Source: DASZBX01 sp035943635 (GTDB taxonomy: Bacteria; Actinomycetota; Actinomycetes; Streptomycetales; Catenulisporaceae). From it: a DNA stretch of 64,000 nt. Numbering within the stretch: position 1 is the first letter of the stretch; every line of letters starts with the position of its first letter. The position numbers and the translations under genes are program-made. A model generated the notes under the pieces. The model was not told the DNA's origin and ran no database searches. It was given only the letters and a program-made list of their open reading frames with translations. Location: the NCBI GenBank assembly GCA_035943635.1, contig DASZBX010000064.1, positions 106,845 through 170,844 of the forward strand, read 5' to 3'. This document shows, piece by piece, positions 58,052 through 64,000 of this stretch.

Positions 58052-58319
58052 CCCATCAGTCTCGCCGATCGCGCTGCGTCGGGGTAAGCCGACTGCGGAA
58101 CCGGGCCCATCTGCGCCGTTCGTCGACCTGACCCGCACCATCCGGGCTCGCAACACCGACAGCAGATCAGCCCTCGCAATCGTCCCGATCGAGCAGGTCA
58201 GGGCTCTGCGTATTCTCGCCCGGGCGTGTTCGGTCGCCGGTGAGGACGAGCTGTCCCGGGGATACGACGAACACGCCGACGCGCTCCAGAGCGGACTCGA
58301 AGGCCGGATCCCGGCTGAC

Positions 58320-59936
58320 CTATGAGACGGTCGCCACCGCCTCGATCCCGCCGACGCGGATCGGTACCCCGGTGCGCAGCCGTCCGACCGCTGTCGGCAC
58401 GTCGCCGCCCTCCACGCTGATCAGGGCCAAGAGCACGGAGGGCAGGATCGTCTCGTCCAGGTCGGTCCTGCCCGTATGCAGGTCGACGCTGCCGTAGTTC
58501 CTCAGGACGATCTGGCAGTGGCCGCGCCGGGTGACGGTGGCGATCGCCGTGGCGCACGGCGCTTGGTGCGCGAACACAGATGAGGCCTGGTCGGGGAAGG
58601 ATTCGAGCTGGTTGTCCGGCGGATCGAGGAAGACCACCTCGGCGTTGTCCCGTACGTACATGTCCAGATCCGTCTCGGCCATGGTCAGATGGCGGCACAC
58701 TTCACTGCCGTCGTACGCCGCGAGGAGATCCGGGTCGATATGTGGTGCGAACCGTCTTACCGAATATGTTCCCTGATGGTCCGGGCTGCGTTCTACGATG
58801 ACGAGGTGGGCGGTGCGGTTCTGTTCTCGGCGGCACGGCTCCGGAGCGCGGATATCCGGCTCTTTCGACGGCCGGCTCAACCCGAGCAATCGGTACGCGA
58901 CATGCTGAGTCGTCGGTAGCGATCTGCCGACGATGCCGAAGGCGTCGCGCGCCTGTTCGTAGGCGGGTGTGTGGACATCCTGAGCCAATGCCGTGCGCAA
59001 CTCCGATTCGAGGGATGCCCCGGGACGCAGGTGCGGGACCCGCGCTGACAGAGCCGCCATCGGTGAGTCGGCCACGATCTGGGCCGCGTCGTAAGCGCCG
59101 AGCAGCAGACGGACACCGGCCGCGGCCGCATAGAGGGAAACCGAGCCGTGATCCCCGATGACCAGGTCCGCGGCCAACACCGTACTCTCCCATCGGTCCG
59201 GTGGCACCAGCCGCAGCCCGGCGTCCTGCGATCGCGACAGCAGCCGTCCCACCTCCCAGGAGCCCATCCTCGCCGCCGCGTTCGGATGCACGATCGCCGC
59301 GATCCGGTGGTCGTCGAACGGGAGTGCGGCGGCGAGGCGGACCGGCAGGTCAGGGTGCGCGTCGAGGAGTGAACCAGGCCCCCAGGTGGAGCTGAGGACC
59401 ACCAGGGCCTGCTGCCCGGACACACCCAGTGTTCTGCGATACACGGTCCGAAGACCGGCGCCGACGGCCATCCGGTCGCGGGTGGGGTCGCCCAACACCA
59501 CGCCGCGGGCGGCTGCGTCCGGGCAGTGGAAGGCAAGGCGTTCGTGCTGGTTCTCGTGTTCCAGGCCGACGATCTCCGGCACCACCCGCCCCTCGTGCAG
59601 CAGCTGGGCCGAGGCCAGGCCCGCCGGGGCCGACTCGTCCGCGGCCACGACCCGGTTGAAGCCGGCCCCGTGGGGCAACAGCAGCAACGGTCCGCGCAAG
59701 CGGTGGAGATCGCCATTGGCACTTGTCGCGATGATGAGCGCGTGTTCAGTGGCGCAGGCTCGATCCCATGGGGTGAGCCTCATTCCGAGCGCGGCGAGGT
59801 ACTCGGACGTCTCGTCCGCATAGTCCGACCCCGGAACGATCGTCCAGCGGATCCGCACTCGGGGGTCGTCGGCGAAGATCCCCATGACGTGAACCAGCCG
59901 GATGGCGGAGACCAGGTTGCGGGCGACCGCGAGCAC
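58320..59936 (-). CDS. CDP-glycerol-glycerophosphotransferase-like protein A, 7-mer repeat at 5' end
   Basis: 538 residues from the GTG at 59936; translation may begin further upstream, through the repeat. The first ~300 residues look like a GT-B fold of the TagB/TagF type: LHRLRGPLLLLPHGAG (His89), LSSTWGPGSLL (~182), VHPNAAARMGSWEVG (~216) and AADLVIGDHGSVSLYAAAAG (~256-275). The C-terminal ~200 residues form a second, beta-rich domain without a family I recognise. It is a clear paralogue of the gene at 62325. A (GACGACG)5 tract ends exactly at the GTG. From the only upstream GTG (59994) the present repeat number puts the gene out of frame. Family membership rests on motifs. Confidence 0.8.
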   Translation of the reverse strand: MLAVARNLVSAIRLVHVMGIFADDPRVRIRWTIVPGSDYADETSEYLAALGMRLTPWDRACATEHALIIATSANGDLHRLRGPLLLLPHGAGFNRVVAADESAPAGLASAQLLHEGRVVPEIVGLEHENQHERLAFHCPDAAARGVVLGDPTRDRMAVGAGLRTVYRRTLGVSGQQALVVLSSTWGPGSLLDAHPDLPVRLAAALPFDDHRIAAIVHPNAAARMGSWEVGRLLSRSQDAGLRLVPPDRWESTVLAADLVIGDHGSVSLYAAAAGVRLLLGAYDAAQIVADSPMAALSARVPHLRPGASLESELRTALAQDVHTPAYEQARDAFGIVGRSLPTTQHVAYRLLGLSRPSKEPDIRAPEPCRREQNRTAHLVIVERSPDHQGTYSVRRFAPHIDPDLLAAYDGSEVCRHLTMAETDLDMYVRDNAEVVFLDPPDNQLESFPDQASSVFAHQAPCATAIATVTRRGHCQIVLRNYGSVDLHTGRTDLDETILPSVLLALISVEGGDVPTAVGRLRTGVPIRVGGIEAVATVS

Positions 59937-59975
59937 CGTCGTCCGTCGTCCGTCGTCCGTCGTCCGTCGTCCGTC
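59937..59975. repeat. 7-bp tandem repeat (CGTCGTC)5, candidate phase switch
   Basis: Five perfect copies of CGTCGTC (59937-59971) plus CGTC. On the coding strand it is GACGACG, read as cyclic D-D-G-R-R-T-T in any of the three frames, with no stop. From the GTG at 59994 to the GTG at 59936 is 58 bases (3n+1); four or seven copies would join the frames. An in-frame TGA at 59991-59993 closes the gene's own frame upstream. Confidence 0.9.
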
Positions 59976-60037
59976 TGCAGGTACCAGATCTCACGCCCGC
60001 CGTCCAGATTCGTCGCGCTGGCGAGCGCGAAGGTCGG

Positions 60038-60065
60038 TTGCCCTTGTCCTACGTGGCACTATACC
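60038..60065 (+). promoter_or_regulatory. candidate promoter of the NB-ARC-like gene
   Basis: TTGCCC (60038-60043) and TATACC (60060-60065) are separated by 16 bases, a reasonable sigma-70-type promoter. It lies 36 bp before the GTG at 60101 and 96 bp before the TTG at 60161. Confidence 0.5.
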
Positions 60066-60160
60066 GACGCACAGATCCCCGGGGTGCCCGGTAACTGGCA
60101 GTGTCCGGAGCAGGTCGATATAGTCGTCAGTGGCATCAATACTCTGCATCTGGAGGCCCG

Positions 60161-62341
60161 TTGAGCGAGCGCGACGCACCTCACGGCGGCGGCAGGCCGA
60201 TCCGCAACGAGCTGAGCGGCGAAGTGGCCGGCAACGCGATCCAGGCGGGCTACGTCAACCAGCTCACCATCGCCGGGTCCGGGCATCCGGCGCCGGCCGG
60301 GGTGCTGCGGCAGCTGCCTCCCGCGCCCCGGTTCTTCGTCGGCCGGGAACGGGATGTCCAGGCGATGTCGCAGGCCGTCATCTCGCCGAACCCGGACGCG
60401 CAGGCCCCGACCACCATCGTGATCTCCGCGGTGCCGGGGATGGGGAAGGCGGCGCTGAGCACGCACTGGGCGCACGGGGCGCTCGATCGGCACTTCCCGG
60501 ACGGGCAACTGTACGTCGACTTCAGCTCGGCGGCGAAGGGCGGGTTCACCGACATCACCGACGTGCTGCGCGGATTCCTCCGCAGCCTCGGAGTGCACCA
60601 GGACTGGATGCCCTCGGCGGTCGACCAGCTGTCCGCGCTCTTTCGCGAGAAGACGGTCGATCTGCGGGTCGTGGTCGTGGCCACCGGGGTGCAGACCGCC
60701 GCCCAGATCCGGCAACTCCTGCCCGGCTCGATCGGCAGCACCCTCGTGGTCACCTCGACCCGGAGGCTGGGCGGCCTGCTCGACACGGACTTCGTCGACG
60801 TCCAGTTGAGCCCGCTGGACGAGGAGGCCGGCCTCCGCCTGCTGCGCAGCCGGCTGGGCGAGTCCCGTGTCGACGCCGAGCCGCAGGCCGCGGCCCGCCT
60901 GGTCGAGCTGTGCGGCGGGCTGCCCCTGGCTCTGCGGATCGTGGCAGCCAGGCTGCTGGCCCACCGTACCCGTGCTCTGGCCGACCTGGCGGAGGAACTC
61001 GAAGATCCTTCGGAGCGACTGGCCGGGTTGTCGGCGGGAGCGGAGCTGGACGTCAACTCCGTCTTCGACGCGATGATCGCGGCGCTGGACGAGCCTGCCG
61101 CGCGCGCTCTGCGAGTGCTGAGCGTGCATCCCGGACTGGCCTTCTCCCAGTCTGCGGCGGCCGCACTGCTCGATCTGCCCCGGCCGGCGACACGGCGGCT
61201 TCTGGACGTGCTGACGGACTTCTGCCTGCTGGACGAAGCCGGCGACGGACGACTCCGGTTTCACGAACTGGTCTGGCTCCGGGTCCGTGAAGCCGCCGCG
61301 GCCCGCTCCGACGAAGCGCAGCACCTCGCCCGGGCCGCGGACCGGATCGTCGACTGGTACCTGGCCCAGGCGTATCGTGCGGACTGGAAGATCCTGGGTA
61401 ACAGGCTGCGGGTCGGTGGCGCGCCGTTCGACCGGGCACCGGACGAGTGGCCGCAGAACGTCGGAACGCCTAGGCCGGACTTGCCCGACGCGGTCGCGGC
61501 GCTGGACTGGATCCAGGTCGAGATGCCCAATCTGCTCGCGGCACAGGAACTCGCGGTGGCCCGCGGACGAGACGACGTCGCCTGGAAGTTCTGCGAGCCG
61601 CTGTGGCCGTATTTGATCACTCGCAAGCCGTACGGGGTCTGGATCGACGTGCACAAGGTCGCCTTCGGTGCGGCCGAGCGGGTCGGGAACACCGTCGGCC
61701 AGGCGCAGGCAGCGAAACAGTGGGCTTACGCGCTGCGTGAGCTCGGGCGGGTGCGGGAGGCCGCCGAGCGTGTCGGCGCGGCTCGGGACCTGGCCCGGCT
61801 CGCGGGCCACGCCCGGATGATCGCCTCCACTCTGGAGGAGTCCGGAAAACTGCTCATCGACACCGCGCAGCTGGAGGAGGCGACGGCGGCGTTCGAAGAG
61901 TCACTCCGGATCAACGCGGATCTGGGCAACGAACGTGGGGCGCTGCTCCAACAGAACATGCTGGGGCGGATCCTTCTGGACCGCGGCCGGGCGGACGAGG
62001 CCTACGATCTGCTCACCGAGGTCCACCGCGCGATCACGAAGTATGACGAGCGCAACGTGGCAAGGGTCCGACTGAATCTGGCGGAAGCCAGCCGAGCCAG
62101 CGGCCGGGTGCACCAAGCGGCCGAACTGTACGGGCAGGCCGCTGCGCACTACCGGAAGCGCGGCGAGCCGTCTGCTGAGATCCGTGCTTTGGAGGGGCTT
62201 GCCGCGCTGGCCCGTGACCGGCGCACGCCCGACGAAGCCGGGTTCCTCGCACGGATCGTCGAGATCTATCAGGCCGGCGGCGCAGGTGACCGGGCCAGGC
62301 CTCACCAGGAACGCATCGGTGAGCTCACTGATTCATCATGA
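60161..62341 (+). CDS. NB-ARC/TPR protein with degenerate nucleotide-binding motifs
   Basis: 726 residues from the TTG at 60161 with GGAGG upstream; a GTG at 60101 is in frame. The N-terminal PIRNELSGEVAGNAIQAGYV is the short segment that precedes NB-ARC domains in many Streptomyces proteins. The NB-ARC core runs ~50-330 (FFVGRERDVQAMSQAV, WAHGALDRHFPDGQLYVDFS, LCGGLPLALRIVAARL). Walker A reads AVPGMGKAAL, with Ala where Thr/Ser is needed, and Walker B reads VVVVATGV, without the usual LDN acid. About six TPR-like helical pairs follow (~500-715). A sensor/adaptor that cannot hydrolyse ATP is inferred. It converges on the B paralogue with a 17-bp overlap. Confidence 0.85.
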   Translation: MSERDAPHGGGRPIRNELSGEVAGNAIQAGYVNQLTIAGSGHPAPAGVLRQLPPAPRFFVGRERDVQAMSQAVISPNPDAQAPTTIVISAVPGMGKAALSTHWAHGALDRHFPDGQLYVDFSSAAKGGFTDITDVLRGFLRSLGVHQDWMPSAVDQLSALFREKTVDLRVVVVATGVQTAAQIRQLLPGSIGSTLVVTSTRRLGGLLDTDFVDVQLSPLDEEAGLRLLRSRLGESRVDAEPQAAARLVELCGGLPLALRIVAARLLAHRTRALADLAEELEDPSERLAGLSAGAELDVNSVFDAMIAALDEPAARALRVLSVHPGLAFSQSAAAALLDLPRPATRRLLDVLTDFCLLDEAGDGRLRFHELVWLRVREAAAARSDEAQHLARAADRIVDWYLAQAYRADWKILGNRLRVGGAPFDRAPDEWPQNVGTPRPDLPDAVAALDWIQVEMPNLLAAQELAVARGRDDVAWKFCEPLWPYLITRKPYGVWIDVHKVAFGAAERVGNTVGQAQAAKQWAYALRELGRVREAAERVGAARDLARLAGHARMIASTLEESGKLLIDTAQLEEATAAFEESLRINADLGNERGALLQQNMLGRILLDRGRADEAYDLLTEVHRAITKYDERNVARVRLNLAEASRASGRVHQAAELYGQAAAHYRKRGEPSAEIRALEGLAALARDRRTPDEAGFLARIVEIYQAGGAGDRARPHQERIGELTDSS

Positions 62342-63914
62342 TCGAGACGGTACGGCCGCCGGAGCGCACCACCATGGCGCGTGTAGCTTCCCCCTGTTGG
62401 CCGACCAATGCCGCCACGGCGATCACGAGCGGATCCGCCTCCTCTCCGCTGGGCAGTGATCCGCGGCGAATCACCCCGTCCCGGCCAAGCATCACGCAGG
62501 TGCCGCCAGTGATCAAAGCGCTGAGTTGGCATCCGGGGTAGGCCTGGAGCAGGCTCCCCAGATCCTCCTGCGCATCGCCCGCCCAATCCTGGCCGAGGCC
62601 CTGCGGACGGCGTCGGAACACGATGTCCGCACTCGACAGGTGCCGGATCGAGGCCGCATCCGCGTCGGCGGCCAACAGCCCGGGATTTCGCGCGGCGCGG
62701 CGTGGTTGCAGCGCGGCCGGAAAGCTGGACAATTCGATCAGGCCGTCATCTGATTCTCCGATGTCGAAGACGTATGCCGACGGTGACGGCAGCGCCTGCC
62801 TGGGTGCGGACACGGGCTGTGGGGCGGCGCGGTTGAGCGGCTCCGACAGTTGCAGGAGCCGGTACGCCGCTGCGCGCAGGGCCGCAGCCGAGCCTCCGGA
62901 CAATCCGAACGCCTCCGAAGCGACCTGCCTGCCGATCCGGATCGAGTCCGTGTCCCGGGCCAGGCCGAGTTGGTCTCTCAGGTCCTGGCGATCGTCGACG
63001 GCGGGATAGATCTGGGTGAGCCGTTCCATCGGCGAGCCGGGAACCAGATTCTGCTCGTCGACCCCGATGAGCGATACCGGTTTACCCAGGGCTGCCGCGT
63101 AACACGTGACGGAGCCGTTGTCGCCGATCACGTGATCTGCCGCCAGGACCGCGGCCTGCCAGCCCTGCTGCCAGGGAATCAGCCCGAGGCCCGCCTCGCG
63201 CGCAGACGAATACCAGGCCTCGATCTGCCTTCGCCCATAGGTGGCCCAGATATTCGGGTGCAGAACCAGGGCCACCCGATACCGGTCGGCGGGAAGCTCG
63301 CGCAGTGCCCGGGTCGGCAGGTCGGGGAATACCCCGAACGCTGACACCGGACCCCAGGTCGAGGAGATGAGCACCAACTCCTGATGCTTCGCGACCCCCA
63401 GAGCCTCGCGGAAGACGGGTCGCAGGTGGGCGCTGGCTTTCAGCCGGTCCAGGCAGGGGTCTCCGACCAGTACCGCCCTGGGCAGCGCTCGAGGGCAATG
63501 GCGGGCCAGGAGCCCGAACTGGCTCTCGTGCGACACGCCGAGGACGTCGGGCAGGACTCTGCCGCGGTGCAGGAGCTGGGAGGCGGCCAGGCCGTAGGGG
63601 GCTTCGTCCACCCGCGACCGGTTGTTCGGCTTGTGCCGGCCGGCGCCGTGCGGCAGCAGCATCAGCGGGCCGCGCAGCCGGTGCAGATCTCCGTTGGCGC
63701 TGGTGGAGATCACCAGCCCGTGCCGCAGGCCGACGGCTTCGTTCCACGGAAGGTAGGCCGCGCCCTGCTCGGCGAGCAGTTCCAGGTTTCCGGCGGCATG
63801 CGGCGACCCCGGGCTGATGGTGAACCGGACCCTGATCCGCAAGTCGTCGTCGAAGATCGACAGGATGTCGGAGAACCTGGTCAGCGCCGCACCGTTGCGC
63901 CCCACCGCCAGCAC
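62325..63914 (-). CDS. CDP-glycerol-glycerophosphotransferase-like protein B, 8-mer repeat at 5' end
   Basis: 529 residues from the GTG at 63914; the frame stays open through the repeat and off the window, so the true start may lie outside. It is collinear with protein A: LAVGRN start, LHRLRGPLMLLPHGAG (His89), ISSTWGPVSAFGVF (~182), VLHPNIWATYGRRQIE (~215) and AADHVIGDNGSVTCYAAALG (~257-276). As in A, a second ~200-residue domain follows with no assignable family. The GT-B resemblance suggests surface glycopolymer synthesis. The two paralogues flank the NB-ARC-like gene. Confidence 0.8.
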   Translation of the reverse strand: MLAVGRNGAALTRFSDILSIFDDDLRIRVRFTISPGSPHAAGNLELLAEQGAAYLPWNEAVGLRHGLVISTSANGDLHRLRGPLMLLPHGAGRHKPNNRSRVDEAPYGLAASQLLHRGRVLPDVLGVSHESQFGLLARHCPRALPRAVLVGDPCLDRLKASAHLRPVFREALGVAKHQELVLISSTWGPVSAFGVFPDLPTRALRELPADRYRVALVLHPNIWATYGRRQIEAWYSSAREAGLGLIPWQQGWQAAVLAADHVIGDNGSVTCYAAALGKPVSLIGVDEQNLVPGSPMERLTQIYPAVDDRQDLRDQLGLARDTDSIRIGRQVASEAFGLSGGSAAALRAAAYRLLQLSEPLNRAAPQPVSAPRQALPSPSAYVFDIGESDDGLIELSSFPAALQPRRAARNPGLLAADADAASIRHLSSADIVFRRRPQGLGQDWAGDAQEDLGSLLQAYPGCQLSALITGGTCVMLGRDGVIRRGSLPSGEEADPLVIAVAALVGQQGEATRAMVVRSGGRTVSIMMNQ

Positions 63915-64000
63915 GGCTCGTCGGCTCGTCGGCTCGTCGGCTCGTCGGCTCGTCGGCTCGTCGGCTCGTCGGCTCGTCGGCTCGTCGGCTCGTCGGCTCG
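63915..64000. repeat. 8-bp tandem repeat (GGCTCGTC)10+, candidate phase switch, runs off the window
   Basis: Ten perfect GGCTCGTC copies (63915-63994) plus six bases of the next, cut by the window end. On the coding strand GACGAGCC is read as cyclic R-A-D-E-P-T-S-R in all three frames, with no stop. The unit is not a multiple of three, so gain or loss of a copy shifts the frame of protein B if translation starts beyond the tract. Confidence 0.92.

Noticed and set aside
58130..58325. Short plus-strand frame ending GLEGRIPADL between hrpB and gene A
   Set aside because: Composition looks faintly coding, but there is no start codon with a ribosome site and no family match; left unannotated.
1..64000. 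CRISPR arrays or insertion sequences
   Set aside because: No spaced palindromic repeat series, transposase motif or target-site duplication was seen; the tandem arrays at 59.9 and 63.9 kb have no spacers.

Overview
The window is very GC-rich DNA with the gene style of a soil actinomycete: GTG/TTG starts, GGAGG-type ribosome binding sites, start/stop overlaps, many secreted proteins, a large nSTAND-WD40 protein, an RHS protein, OmpR-type two-component genes and lineage-type secreted PstS proteins. A G1-family (glutamic, acid-active) peptidase hints at an acid-soil lineage such as Catenulisporales or Streptacidiphilus, but no marker gene fixes the genus. The window is chromosome-like accessory DNA; no rRNA, CRISPR array or insertion sequence was seen.

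Layout. 0-4.5 kb: the C-terminal end of an RHS-type toxin with a nuclease-like tail, a candidate immunity gene and a DUF3500 gene. 4.5-7.1 kb: LysR and TetR regulators, the latter facing a destroyed SDR gene, and a small secreted protein. 7.3-11.3 kb: an HTH-nSTAND-WD40 protein. 11.4-16.6 kb: an ABC exporter pair and a secreted PKD/FN3 phosphoesterase. 16.9-21.6 kb: a decayed zone holding an orphan response regulator followed by a histidine-kinase stub, a methyltransferase with a read-through tail, a PKS-dehydratase fragment, a Cys-rich leader peptide with terminator, a tRNA-Cys-like fold, a G1 peptidase, a broken HAD gene and a small HTH protein. 22.4-33.1 kb: an expanded phosphate-uptake (pst) operon with several secreted or membrane-anchored binding proteins and a catalytically degenerate sortase-like protein. 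33.3-42.2 kb: phospholipase D, DUF1206, a complete OmpR-type two-component pair, a small membrane protein, an ApbE remnant and a membrane-heme/NuoF-like/ferredoxin electron-transfer set. 42.4-53.5 kb: polysaccharide functions (three glycosyltransferases, one fused to a GH26-like domain, a GH26-like hydrolase and a 1556-residue propeller/lectin protein). 53.7-58.1 kb: a flavin oxidoreductase, a truncated VOC protein and HrpB helicase. 58.3-64 kb: two paralogous CDP-glycerol-glycerophosphotransferase-like genes, each with a short tandem repeat (7-mer and 8-mer) at its 5' end, flanking an NB-ARC/TPR protein whose Walker A and B residues are lost.

Working together. Five copies of an 11-bp-spaced direct repeat (consensus TTCTGAA-N4-TTCTGAA) lie in front of the phosphoesterase, both response regulators, the small membrane protein and the redox set. 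This is the geometry expected for an OmpR/PhoB-type regulator, so the two paralogous regulators may run one regulon. The strongest candidate for an undescribed system is the 58-64 kb module: the repeat units are not multiples of three and are open in all three frames, so slippage would switch the two enzymes on and off, which would be unusual in an actinomycete.
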